A DNA stretch of 64,000 nt from the NCBI RefSeq assembly GCF_026151205.1, contig NC_087072.1, forward strand, positions 16,569,669 to 16,633,668, in the 5' to 3' direction. Shown here one piece after another: positions 23,401-38,400 of this stretch (positions within the stretch are counted from its first letter, which is position 1; each line of letters starts with the position of its first letter). The notes beneath the pieces were generated by a model that had not been told where the DNA came from, did not search any database, and saw only the letters and a list, made by a program, of their open reading frames with translations. This DNA comes from Bolinopsis microptera. Taxonomy: Eukaryota; Ctenophora; Tentaculata; Lobata; Bolinopsidae. Made by a program: the position numbers and the translations under genes.

Positions 23401-26400
23401 GGGACCCCAGGTACCTGACACAAGCTGTCTCTTCTTTTATCCAATTAGAGAGTTAATTAAATTCTGTATTATAGTCTCCTCAGTTCTTTTGTGATATTAG
23501 AGTATTAGCGCATTCCAGCGCTAATTAGCGTATTTAAAGCTCACTTTTCGTTCTCTCGGTTCGTGCCCTTTTGTGGTACAGGGATTGGCGACGGTCCGTG
23601 AAAAGCTGCAATTCACTATTTCAGCACAAATGATACGTACATATCCCAGGGAGATGTGTTTATTGGCAGAACGTCTATGTTTCCTGATATTGCCAATATT
23701 GGAGTCAGTCACCGGATGAAGTGGCATGAAGTAGAGTTGAAGGGAAACTATGCGGGAGACATTTTGGGGATGGCACAGATCTACAGATCTCATACTCCCG
23801 AGGATAAGGCATTGTTGCCATTTGATCCCCCTGTCATGCCAGACGGAATGTTTCAGCTTCCCCCAGGAATCAGACCAGTTATGAAACTTACTAGAATCGA
23901 GGTCAGTTATTTTCATCGTTTTCCCTACTTTAGATTTTCAACTAGGGACCATATGGGGTTTGTAATTATGTAAACTTATGTATAGTTGATACATTTTATC
24001 GTGCTATATTGTTCAGACATACAATTAAATAAAACGTGAACACTGATCTCCAAACCAGATTTTATCGTGGGGATTACGAAAGCTTAAGTTTTGGAACTCC
24101 AAGCCAATTGATCACCCACGAATTGAGATTGAATGCGGAGGCAGCACAACGACACTGGCACAAATTGAAAACGTTAAACTCAACTCCAACTTTCCTGAGA
24201 CCAGTACCTTTTTCGATATTTTGCTGCCAGAAGGAAATACCTACAAACCACCCATCAACATTAGACTTCTCGACAAAAGGGGCAATGGATTTATTCCACT
24301 GGTTGGGAAATATGTCGTCACCGAGTTTGCCAAGTAAGAGCTCCAGTAAATGAGAAAATCAGTTTTGTTTATCAATGTGGAACTGGAAAAGAAAATGCAA
24401 ACGTTACGTTGTAGTTTTGTAATAATATCCCCATACTCCAGGTTTGACCCAGAATATCTAGCGAAGGTGATGGCAGCTACAGACAAGATAGAGAAGCAGG
24501 GAGGAGGTGGTGGAGATGAAGAGGAAAACTCTTTGTATAGCTCTGAACATGGAACCTCTGTCAGTACTGACAGTACTGTCGTCATCATCGGTGAGTGCTT
24601 CTTTCCCCCTGTACTTTGGGCAACATTTTTATCGCGTTTTATTTGGAGTGAACATTTGTAATGTTTTATTGACCAGTTTACAACACACAGACTAATAACA
24701 AAATAACACTTGTCTTGCCAGAGGACGAGAACGAAGGCCAGACAGGGTGCATGGCATGTCTCAGTAAGATGGTAAAGGTGGTATCCTCCCTCATGGGTAC
24801 TGAGGTGTTAGATGAAACTGATGATTGGGAGTTTCTGAGCATGTACTGGTGGTCCCGGTATTACGCTATGCAAGGTAACTGGTTTTGAATAAATATTATA
24901 GAACTGAAACATGTCAAAATTCTGTGACATATGAAAAAAAATTTGCTTTTTCTCAATAACAAAAATGAAATTGCCTATCTATTAAAATGAAAACAGAAAA
25001 ATTCAGGAAACACGCTTTTGTACAAGACATTCAAACACCATGAGCTTCCGATGATATCGGTATTCGAGAAGGAGATTGAATTTTACTACAACAACTTTGC
25101 TGACTCGATCCAACAGTTCAAGTTGCAAACTGTGGCAAAACTAAAAGAGTCAAAAACTGACGAGGACTTGGAAAAAGATCCCATTATTGGGGTTTACAAA
25201 GGTGAGAATCATTTTAGTAAATTAAAATAGCGGCCAACATTTCGCTCGATAGTTATCCAAAAATTATTCAAATATTTTACTTTTAACAGCTCATCACTGA
25301 ACTTCATACAATATTATTTCAGGGTCATTTAGGATATACCAGCTAGAAGATGGGGTAGAAAAACCTTTGTTGTATGCTTCAGTTCCAACCTCGAAACCTC
25401 TGAGAGTATTAATCAGAGTATATTGCCTGGAAGGAATTCAGCTCGCCTGTAACAGCCCTATTAAAGACAGGTTAGATTATAGACCTAGAGCTGAGACCTA
25501 CAGCTGAGTTTCTTTATAAAAGAAATAAAATATTTAATATTTATGGATCAACCTGATTAATAATGTTAAGTGTAGTGCTCATTTGTCATTTATTACGCCA
25601 GTAACAAATCAATAAAGAGCAACCTTTTACCTCTTCCATGCTATACAGGTATTGTGATGCCTATATCCAGCTGCAGATCGGACCAAAAATCATCAAAGAC
25701 GTTGGAAGTTTAGTCCGCAAAACCAGAAACCCACGGTTCTCCAAGATTTACAATGTCGAGACTATTCTCCCAAACTTTACAGAGCTTTCTGTGTCCGCCT
25801 ACGACTTCGAGGCAACCGAGGAGAAGCACGACAAATTGATTGGAGAGACTAAGATAGATATTGAAAACAGATTCCTTTCAATTAAACGACCTATCTGTTC
25901 ACTGATTGAACGTTACATGATGTAAGTTTAAATTTTAAAATTTTTCGACATAATATATTGGATTTAAGGTTTTAATAAGAACGTCATTTTATTATTTGCT
26001 TCTGAATCCCATATCAATTATCGACTATTCGAACAGAGTATCATAATCATATCTAATGTTTTTCAGAGGTGGTCCACACAAGTGGCGGGACTTCATGATG
26101 CCGACTCAGATACTGGACGAGTACTGCGTTGCAAATGGAATCTTCCTTCCGTCCTACAGCACGGATGGTACTACTTGCATTATTGGTAAGTCTTCTGTCG
26201 CATTATGTCACGGTACTCAAAGTGGATGGGAAAATTAATAAACAATTCTCTTTCTGATATCTATTTCAAATTTCACATCCAATTCCTTTTTACCCACAGC
26301 TAGCGAGGCATACACATTGGAAGAGTTTGAAAAGCACAAAGAAAACTTTGAAGACAGGAAGGTTTGGGGTCCTGCTAAGGAGAGGGTAGCCTTGTATGTG

Positions 26401-29400
26401 TTGCTAGAATTGGGGCTTATCCGTGACCATGTGGAGAAGAGAAACCTCTACAACCCTGTTCTACCCGGTAACTACTAAATAATATATTCAGAGCAATTTA
26501 TTGATAGAGACTAGCAAATACAGGACTGGAAGAGTGGGCTAGTTAGAACTTTAGATTGATTTTAGACAGTACAGTGGGTAATGAACAAATAAAAAAGATC
26601 AAAATCTAGCAATTACGAATAAAACAATCATGATAGCAGCAAAAGAAAAATATTTATTTGCTGATCCTGTTGCTTTCTTGGCACTGCCTGAAATTCTATA
26701 GTTACACTCTCAGCTATAAATGGAACATCTTTCCTACTCCCAAACCAACGTTAGAAACTTTGCCTCAGGGGTGTCACAAGGTAGGCTGCTGATGTGGTGC
26801 GACATATTCCCTTATATGGAGAGTCCTCCAGAACCCATGAACATAGACCCTCCTCTCCCAGTGGAAATGGAGCTCCGGGTCATTGTGTACGACTGTATTG
26901 ACGTGAGTCCTTTTCTTCGATATACTCTTTATATAACCTCTGATATTTATCTGATATCTACTTGATATTTATCTGATATCTACTTGACAAATCTATTTTG
27001 GTTTACTTGATGTATATAGTCTTGGCGGAGACAAGGGTGTTAGTGCTTCACCTGATTATTTTATTTTTAATTCCAGTTTAATGTATAATATATCATCTGA
27101 ATGACCCAAACTTGCGTGCTCAATGATTGATGAATATTAGTCTGCTATTATACTCACCTAACGAAATGTTAGGGTGAGAGAGCTATGTTTAAATCTTACT
27201 ATTATATTACTATGGCAGTGAAGTTTAGCTTAAATGACTCATGAAATTAAATGCTACAATGCTGTGTAGATTCACTATCACATACACATAGCGATTTAAT
27301 ATGCTAATATGAGTAGAGGTGGAGTCTTATAAAGTTATAACCTGCACTTCCCGCTCCGATGATTGAATAAGTTCTATCACCGCTGTTGTGCGCATGTTGT
27401 GCTCATGACACACACCCATGATCTCGTTACTATTCTATGTGATTGGGCAACCTTGTGCGATCTGTTCGGCCGCAGACCACTATACTGCCTGTGAGTCACA
27501 GTGGGGAAGTCACGGTTACATTGCTCCCTCTAATTTACAGGCAACCTTCACAGTGGTATTGACGTTACAGTGCGTCATGAGGGCTGAGGAGGGGGGGGGG
27601 GGGGGGCGTTTAATTGCATTTTATGAAATGATTGGGTAGCGTGGGTTAACACTGTCCTTACAGTCTGTCTACCTGTATCTTAGCTCACATGTGGTTGTAG
27701 GTATATGAGACATTGGCACAGTGGGGTCGTCTAAAACATAAGGCGAACTGTTACTATATCTTACTATAACACGAGACGCTATAAAGCTTTCACTTTAAAG
27801 CTTTTGAAACTATGTTTACATAAACTGAGGGTCAAAGGCTCATTAGAGGGCCTGAAATATTATCTGAATAAAGTTCAAACAGACATAAAATTATTACAAG
27901 TCTAGATAAAGACAAAGCTGGAGCCTGGACGAAAGGTGGAGTATAATTCATGAGCACATATTAATACTAATAGTCCTGTCGATGACAATTAGTTTTCACT
28001 TTTACAGCCTTTAACTTACTTTCACGTTGCTGTTTTGCCAAATTATTAATAAAATGTTGTCAGTTACGTATCACACGGTTTTTGTGTGCGAGAAAACTAC
28101 CGAATCTTGCAAAATTGTGTTTGCATACTTTCAATTTTGGAACCCACACAAGTCGAACTGTGCGAGTAGTAACTGACAATGTAGCTCCTTATTCATTGTG
28201 ACTTGATTTTGTGATTATGATCTCTTAGATTAGTAAATAATTTTTGTCTTCATCTTATTTCAAAGATGTAAATTTAGGTCTAGGCATCCCCAAAAGATGT
28301 CGATCGATGAACCAGTCCATTTCTTATTTGAAACATTATGTCCTGATGGATATCCATTTATAAAAAGTTTCATATCTCCGCATCGGCTCTTACTAATTCG
28401 CTCGCCCAAAAATTTCACGTGACTTTGGTGGTTTCACGTGACTTTTATGGTTTTACAGCCATTTAGTAGGAGCGCTCCGCATCATGACCTGCTCATGAAA
28501 CATATCGCAGTGTCGATACAAAGTTGCAAACACTGGAGTCAGTGCAGTACTTTTCTTGAAGGCTTTATTTAAAACGATCATTAAAAATACCACAAATGTC
28601 ATAGACATTATAGTTATACTCTACGTTAGCCCGAAGTTTATTTGGGAATTGGTCTTTCATCTGGCCGCCAACAAAGATGCCCAATAAGCTCGGGAAAGTC
28701 ACCAGAAAACGAGCCCAACTGAACAATATCCGTAGTTACTCAGCTGAATTATGAGTCCAGAAATGTTGGTAGCTAGATATATATTATATAGTTCCATCTG
28801 AATACTCAGTACTCTCATCTTCTTTCATAAAGTCTTTGACAATCTTGTGTCTGTCTCCATCATGACATCTCACCATAACGTCCTTTTATTTATCAAGGTG
28901 GTACACGGCTTCGGCCGTGTTGCTGTGATACCTATAAATTTAACGGTTTCCCCATTTTAACCATGTGGGCAGTCAATCATTAGTTTTGAAAATTATATTT
29001 CAGGAAACTAAATACATTTTAATCGAAAACAGGTGCAAATAAATCTTAACATATGCTAATATTATATGCATATATATAATATATACTATTTGTGAAAAAT
29101 TCAAATCAAAATCAACATCTGTTATAATAGCCCGTACATGTTCATTCGAAACGGCTTTTCCACATTTTTGACGTTTTCGAGTATTAAATATGTATTTTGA
29201 CATTATTTTACATGCGTTTTCGGGTATTATGTATATGTTTTGTGATAAATTTAAATGTCGTGTTCGAGTATTATGCATGTATTTTGTTATTGATGTACAT
29301 GGTCACTGTATTCTTGTGCAAATTTGTATTGATCCCGTTTGATGCGACAAGGAAAAATGCTCTTATCAGGAAAGGAATTATTCAATGTTTCAATGCTACA

Positions 29401-32400
29401 GCAAATTTCTTAAAACGATGTAAACGACGACAAGTTTTTCCAGTCTTCATTTTAAACAGTTTGTCACATCAGCAGTCATTATTTCCCATCTGTAATCATG
29501 TGTAGTATATTTAGTCTTGTAGTAGTTTTAGGATTGTACGTTATTTACTATAAAAGTTTGTCGTCGTATGAACTAATTTTGTTATGAATTTTTGTTATAA
29601 ATTTTTTGTATCGCATTTTTTGGATAAAGTTGATTGAATTAAAAGTAAATAATTGTAAACTAATTTTGCCTCAGATCTATGTTTTTTACGTTTTGAATTT
29701 TTGATAGAAATATTTTAAGATCATGAATACGAGTAGATGTTGTAACATTGAAACGTTGAAACGTTGAAACGTTGAAACGTTGTAACATTGAAACGTTGTA
29801 ACATTGAAACGCTGAGTAATTCCTTTCCTGATAAGAGCATTTTTCCTTGTCGCATCAAACGGGATCAATACAAATTTACACAAGAATACATTGCAACCAT
29901 GCGACTCATAAACATTCTAGTGATAGTCTAGATCCGGATTTTACATGGTCACTGTTAAATTCAACATTTGACCAATTTCCCAACCCTTGAAGGATTTACA
30001 ACCCCGATTTCGGTGTTTGCTGGCTACATTTAGTTTACTTCTATATTGTTTTCCTCCAAACTTTCTGTAGAGATAATACAAAAGTCAATTTTGTGACTCA
30101 AATTTTTGCCATAGTCTCCACATTCGACAAACATTCGTCATACGGTTTGCCTCATTCTCAAGTCTTTCGACCGATTTGTTTCCTTCTGCCTTCGCTTCAT
30201 TGCAAAAATTGTTACTCTATAAAATTTATTGAATATGACATTGAGTATGATTATTTATTGTTATATAAAATATATCTATCCAGTATGCATCGAGTGACCG
30301 TCAAATTTAACCTTTGTTTCGTTAACCTTTGTTCTTTTAAAATGCACGCACCACATGAACTTTGGCGGACCTTTGTTATTAGTATAGACAGCTAAGACAC
30401 GTGCCGTACTATTAGACGGCTCATTTTGGGTTACAATTGTAATTGTTGCACAGGGACCATGTGGGTTTCGCTGACAAAAGTAATACTACATGATAAACAT
30501 CATACGGTATTTCTTGGTCGATGATTGATGGTTATATCTGGTTTTTGTACAGCCACTCCTCATCAACTCCCCATTAATAGCATTTTACTGCCAGTAGGTT
30601 TATCCACTGTCCAACTACCTGAGCTCACCAGTAATTACCCCACATCACAAGCCCATCCTCTCAGGAACTCCGCTATTTATAGGCAGACTCCCAAAGAGTT
30701 GTTGTTGTAGTTAGTGATCTCTAACGTCACAGCACATGACGTGTGGGGGGTCAGATAGTTTGATTTAGTCCCCTAGTCCAGTCCTTATATCATTGGAGTA
30801 ATTTCCTCACCTAAGTCTTGTAACTATTATATTCTTACATTTATTGGGTTTATATCGCTTAAAATTACATTGTATAAACCAGCCTTTGTATCGAAGGCCG
30901 TAACAGATACTCAGATACACTATACAGCCAGTACGACATTTGGGTTTTAAGGAATAGAAGCCAATTGGTCAAAAGTTTTGCAAATTTTTCATAAATTTTT
31001 TTATACCATGAAATTAGAAAATACTGATTGTTATTTTGGGTAAAGCAAAGGTCGCTTGAACGCAAAATTTCTACGTCATTTAAAAGACAATGATTGTTCA
31101 AACATCGTAAAGTTTAATTTAGGGTAGTCTCCCACAAGCTGCAGCTGGCTAACGAAACTGTCGGTACTTGGTATGCAGTGTGCGACACTTTTGGGTTTTT
31201 GGGGAATCACGTTTTTAGGAATAGCAAGTTCGATGTGATATCACGTTTGCAGTTTAACTTAATGTCGTACTCCTACCTCCGTAGTGCACTTGACCGAAGT
31301 GACCGAAATGACTTTAGAGGCCAGTTCATTTCATCAAAATCTCGATGCGATGAAACATTGATTAAAACTTTAGAAGCCAGACTTTAAGCTTCACAGACTA
31401 TAAACATTAACAACACAGACCTTCAAATTAGTTAGTTAGATAAGTTTTCTGCGGTATTTGTTGCGCAAGGGTCATGATAAGTTTCCAGTGTTAACGTTGT
31501 AAGCGATGTTCTGGGGGTAGAGCTCGTGATTAAATTCAATGTTGAGGTGTTGATCCACGATTTGAGAGGTGATATTTTGATCCTGTGCACGTAAGACTAA
31601 TTTGTCATTAAACAACAATATCATTCACTCATTCATAATGAGCACGTACTGAAGTTATGACATTGAGCTCCTATAATATGGTCGGACGTTTGATCTGAGG
31701 GTTGATTTGCAGGTTAGTAAGGAATTTAAGTCTCAAACTTGTATACTCTTATACTTTCATCTAAAGCATAAACAGGGTGTTTCAAAAATTGTGTCCAAAC
31801 ACTGAGTACCGCTCGCTTACTGAAGGTTTGTCTGCAGCTCCTATATAGCCACCTTCATGCACCAGTAATCATCCACTAACGACCATGATAATAGTTGATT
31901 AATCGGTTACACTGTACAACTACAATTTAATGGGACGAGTTAGAAGCTGGTATACTGTGGTTATTATTCTTCACACTCTGTGAGTCAGATGATCCACCAA
32001 CCTCATAGAAGTCCAAACTTATGGTTGTTAGTTTGCAGATCTTGGTAGTGTATGTGTTTCTCATGCATTGTCCAGAGTCGGCAAAATGGACCATGGTTCA
32101 CTGTGATATAGCATGTTTGTTAATTGTGTACTTTTCTTTTAACTTTGTTACGGATCTACTAGAAAATTGTATCACGTCGTGACCCCCATTGTCGTTTCAT
32201 TAGTATCGTGGCCACCGCGGCAGGTCTACAACTAGAAACTAAACCTGCATTTTGGCTTTCTTGAAGGACTATCTCGAAATTGTTGCTATCCTAAGGAATG
32301 GGGTTTATTGATTAACTAATCTGCTTGAAGGACAGAGGCAACATGTAGGTGCGGTTTATTGAAGGAATGTCTCGAGATTGTAGTTCTCATGGAGAAGGTG

Positions 32401-35400
32401 GGGTTAATCGATAAACTAGCTAACTGAGACATGTAGGGAAGAGAACTCATTAGACTCAAGCCATAGCAGTAATTGATTAATTGTGTACCACCATTGTATC
32501 TGTAATTACAGCTTCAATATTTTCTTAATTCTACAATTTATATCAAACAGATTTACCGACGAATAAATTTCGGTTTGTTGATTAAGAAATGCCAACAAAT
32601 AAACGCCAATTGATCGGTAAATGCCAATTTATGACGCATTAATATTTAATATTCATTAATCTGATTTATTTGGTCAAATTCTGAGAGCCAGTTAAACTGA
32701 CATCTTGATTTGCGGACCTGTCAGTAGAGCTTTGTAAGCAGCGTATGAGCGTAGTTTAACTCCAGCCCTTTATACAGCTTCTCTCTTCCCCAAATCATAG
32801 ACGTTAAGACGAAGTCAGCCCTGCTCATGCAATGCCGCCTAGAAACGTTTAGTAGCGTCTCCCTGTAATATACCAACTGCTCCTGCTCCCACACTCTCCA
32901 ACCGTAGATATTAAAAAATGTTCAATCTCTCCCAGTTTAATTATCAAGATTAGCCTGCTTTTAAACGTACTGCTCAGTTTCATCAGCTCAAGATCATCTC
33001 CGCCTTCGCTTTGATTAATTCCAAAAGTTAAAACCTATGTAAACTGTAAAGTATATTATATAGATTATAGCGGACACCCTTATCACATGTTTATTGTTGT
33101 TACCCACACTACTGTGACGTTGTGAGGGTTTGAAACTGGTCAACTTGCAGCTGAGAGCTTCCGTACAGAATTTATGATAAACTTTAGTTCATCTGCATAA
33201 ACAGACAAAAGGAACGTTTATGTTAATGTTAAATAGGTAGTGAGCTGCAGAGTTGCACAGCTCTGATGGTTATAATATAAACATCAAAAATAGTCGCTCG
33301 TCCTAATTAATTAAGCTTTAGTGGAGGTTAGTTTGACTGCAGCTAGTGATTTAGTAATTGACCCTTCTTATATTTCTTTGTAGAGACTAGAATCTGTGCA
33401 GCAGCTTCAAGAGGTGTTGGTTGGTTATAGACTTACTAATTTGCATTTCATTCTGTTGCTTTAATTTATCAAATTTTTATTTTATTTCTAAGCACTATCT
33501 CTGTATCTTTGTATCTCTGAATATAGTCTTGAAATATTTTAGTTTGACGCAATGCATCAGTATAGTATTATCCACAAAGTTTACGTTTATACAGTTTTCT
33601 TTGAGGAAAAAATAATTGTTACCTGGCTGGTGAAGTGAAATCACTATAACCAATGTCTGCACTTTCAAGACTGTAGCGACTAAACAGTTTTTGATTATTC
33701 TGTCGCACAACCAGTCAGCTATTGCGTGATTGCCAGCATTCCACCCTCCAGAGGGATTGTCAGCTACCTCCACAGGGTCTCAGTACTGGAAACCTAACAT
33801 ATCAGCCGCACGGGCGAGCTGAAGAATGTACTATGGAGACGGCCGCTTACATCTGTCAAATTGTCTGTGTCTCAGCATGGTTCGACCAAATTAAATACCT
33901 CAAATATCCTAATCGAATATAATCTATACCAGTATATCGAGCCCTAATTCGGATCATATATTCCTAACTGTCATCGTGATAGTGGAACCCTGTGGTTCAA
34001 GGCGAGGTGATGATATCCAGAATGGACACCCGACATATATCCTGCTTGTCTTTGTTTATTAGGCGTGATTTTCAAAGTACCCATCATACCGCATTCCGTA
34101 TGTGGCCGGTTTGCATGGCTTCTCCAGTGCCTCCCCTCAATCTCATCCATCATACCAACAATAGTTTTTCTACTGTAATTATTCGATATAATTTTGCTGT
34201 TTGTCCGTGTTTTTGTCGATTAATTTTGGTCTGTTTTTCTGACGTACAAATATACGAGGTGTTATTGCATTTGTCTTTGGGTTGAGTATTAAATGATGAA
34301 ATAATGAAGTATCATCGACGACACCAGATTTAGTCCACTTAATGCATTGCACTAAAATCATACTATTGCAGTAGTCCATGGCGCTATATTCATCGCATTT
34401 AGGTAGCTCTTACTCAGTGATTCAGAGAATTTCAATAGAATCCTAGCTTGAATTAGTTGTAGTTTATTTCTAAGATAGGAAACAATTGTGTTAGAAATAT
34501 ATAGCTAAAGTCAGACTCCATTACCATGATACAGTGTATCATGGTAGTGTAGTCTGACTTACACCACCACCCAGATCCAGGTGGTGCAGCACCTTCCCCG
34601 CTTATAAGGTTGGTTATCATTGTTTTCTCTTTGGAAACTTAAACGATCGTTTTTTATCAATCTACCCTCTACTATACTCAGGGGATTGTGTAAGACTTGG
34701 TTAATGTAAGGCCTCGTTTAATGTTGTAATGGAGGGATCAAAGGTCTGGAGATGAAATTATTAGCGAGGAGAGTTAATGTACACCCAGCAAACAAAGCAT
34801 TATTTTTAAATGATCAGTCGGTAGCAGTGAAATTCATGTATCACTTCTCCTACATATCAAGAGCAATATAGGCCCTTTTCAAGTCATGACGCCAGTCCGC
34901 CGATGATTTGGGAAATTATGCAAATTCGGGAGGGGTACTGAGAGGGGGTACTAAGAGTTAAATATTGAAGCTTCTCTTGTGTTCTCAGATCCACTTTCTT
35001 TGATCTTGAACTTCTCCCATTTTTCAGTTTTCCGCTTCCCCTGCAGCTTCTTCTCGGCCCCAGTTTTACTGTCCAAACTCACTTTTGCAGTGCCCAATCT
35101 TGAATTAATACAGCCTCTCCATTTTCTGCCTCAGCCATACAATTCAGTGGTCCAGCTTTTAATTTTTAAACTCTTGCTGTGTCTTTCTCCTTTAAGTTAC
35201 CCATGGCTTTGATTGATACGCTGCTGCTATATTGTCTATATTAATGCCTCCTTAAAGTAACAGTACGCCTTTTGACAAATGAAATAAGGTGGTCAATCAA
35301 CAAACCATTCCTACAGCGGGAACATGTTTTCCACAAATCTATTGGTAAAAATGAAGGAAAATTGGTTGTCTTACGAGAAATATTTAAATGGTACGAAAGT

Positions 35401-38400
35401 CGGTGGTTTTTCGAATAAACACCATATTTTCGGACTACCAAAATTTAGGTCACCATCATTATTTTATCCAAATTATTTTTCACGTATTTTCCTTAATTAT
35501 GACTTTATCGATTTACTATCAACTTATCAATATATAGTAAGTTATAAATATAATTCATCAAACAATTAAAAAACACTAGTATTCGATCATGAATTGCTTT
35601 AAAAATGATTTTGGACACGTTCCATCAAAAATAAGCAAGCTCTGTCACTACTTTATTGGCCACGGCGGTGAAATTTCAAGAGTAGTGGAAGATAACAAAC
35701 ACTGTCGGTCTCCTATACCCTCTGGAGGATTATAAGTTAAGTTGAGGCTGACTTTCAAAGGCTCTGGAGAAATTGTTTACAAGATGGAACAGCTGATTAG
35801 AGAACATTTTTGTATTTAATTTTTTCAAATATTGGGTTCCATTTTTGTAAAATTAAAGGAGAAGAAAAAAATCCCCAACAAATTATTTAATTTGGGGTAC
35901 GAAATGTCAAATGTGGCGGTTTTCGTTAAAAGTTCCAATATTTTCGTTCCCAAATCATTAAGGTCACCGGAATTATGTCGACATAAATATGTCTCGTAAG
36001 ATATACCATCTCATAAACCAACCAATTGATTAAAAATGTGTGCTCTGAAATGAGTGGGAAACTGTAAACCAATTGTTGAACAGCTTCACTATCGTGTCAC
36101 GCAGTCATTAAGTTGAAGTTTACAGCAATTTATTGCCTCTTTTATTCTGTCGCATTTAGCTGTTGTGAAGTGGAGCAGTCTTAAGGCGTAACTCTCCCTG
36201 AGAGAGAGAGAGAGAGAGGTCGGAGAGAGTGGTACAAATTAGTTATATATTGATAATTATGAGTAGAGTAGTAATAAACGAGTTGTAACTTACATTTACA
36301 GATACAGAAATTTAGTATTCGATCTACACTTGTTTGTTTTGATCTAGGAACAATAACTGATGCAGCTGTATTCTATGTTGCTTAACACGCTAAACTCAAA
36401 TGAAGACCGCAGTTAAATTGTATTAATATAGATGTTCCCAATACTTGATCGTCCAGAACTTTCGTGCAGTAAAAGATTAAATTGCATCGCATGGTGTAAT
36501 TGCAATCATTTAGCGTAACATTTGACGCAACTTAAAAGAGAACGAGCTCTTGCCCGTTTTGTAATTACTTGTTAATTTTGACTTAATTCGCATTGACTAA
36601 ATATTATGATGACCATGTATGAATCTGATAAGTGGTTTAAAAAAATTAGCTGTGACGCTTTGGTTTAAAGATAGACGTTCGTCTCACTTCGCGAATAAAA
36701 TTTAATTGAAACAGTGAGTCGGTCTGCTTTTATTATTTGCAAATTTGTGTAATTGAAGCACACCAGTTTAAATGTCGCATGGTGTTAGAGGTTTTCCCAA
36801 CAATTGCAAACCATAGAAATTGAACAATAAGGCAAAATAGCTGGGAAAATTTACCAGGCAGGTTTCCGTTTAAAAATGTAATGGCCCAGTGGCTCGCCTG
36901 GTCGAACTAGACTAAAAAATGCGAAAAGTACTTCAAATTTCTCGCATTTCATCGGTATAATTGATATCATAATTATGTTTCTGTCTTTGGGAAGGAGTCG
37001 TTGAAAGACGCTGATTGCTTTCTACACAGTTCACTCTTCCAAATCTTCACAAATCTAAGTAGTTCTGAGTCGAGCCGACTCACTCGTGATGTTTTGTATC
37101 CTTTTCATCGGCGTTCGGACAGACAACATGATATGCTTCTGCAGCTTTCATGACATATCAACATAAAGACTGTAATAACTTAATAAGGGGTTCCGACCTG
37201 AATTAAAATAAACTTGTAACAATGTAACAAACATCCGCTACTTTAACTTTATAAACTTATAATGACAAAGGGCACATCGCAAATTTAATGAATCGGGTTA
37301 TACAGCTCACATTGTTTTAAATTTGTTTTAAATTACCTTCGAGATATTTCTATCACGCCGATGACTTTTATTTTAAATATACTCCTAAATTTCAATGAAA
37401 CATTTTTTGCGGTAGGTTCTAAGGTTCGCAGTATAATTTGCTGAAAGGTTAGACACTTTCAGACTTTCACCTTGAGGGCGATTGTGTCACAACGAATTCG
37501 TCCTGTCATAGATACCACCTTTTGGCCTCTTTGATGGCGACAATGACGCCAATGGGATGCAATCCTTGTTCAACAATGGCTATGGTAGGGATATTTTTGC
37601 CTCTAAGCTAATGTGGCCGCGTCATTTCAGCTGAGATATGAGACCCGTGTCTCTGGCGGTTGGTCGCCACTAAGTGTCTACATGCGTCAGCTGCACTTCT
37701 CTTCTACCATTGTTAATCTTATTCTTATGCCTGTAATATACCAGTTACCCTGTGTTCTGTAGGGGAGGTTTTAAAAAATTAACAATAGTACTCCGCAAAA
37801 GTATTAGAGTATTGATCACTGCTAAAAAGTTGCGCTGTTTATTGGTCGACAATAATGCGACTTGGATTTATTTCATTCAATACTCAAATTGAGGCGATCA
37901 TCTTCATTTAAAGCTCCTATACGGTTAATTATTAACCATATGACTATTGATCAATCAAATAGGCGGCTGTAGTGGTGAAACACTACAGTTGATAGTTCAC
38001 AAGTCCTCTTTATTGAGCACATTATCTTATCACAACACAGGTTATGAGTTAGGGATCAATATTGATCAGGATTCAGGAGTTGTAATCACTTATTATCGCT
38101 AAAGTTACTGTTACCCCCTCCCACTTACTCTTACAATACTGTTAACACATCTTTATTTATTGGCTAAGAATCTGACGAGCTTAGCAACATTATAGCCGCG
38201 TGCTAAACTTAATATTCGGTAGTTCAACTCCTAGTTGGGTATAAGTTGGTCCGAAGTAACCACTTCACTTTAACACATCCCAGTGAGGGTAAATCATGAC
38301 AAGGTAAAACGTCAAATCGTTTCCATGTTGTGGTGGTAGCTGTGGCGCTCTACAGCAAATGATCAATGACTGTGACTATGAAATGACCGTTACACGGTTA

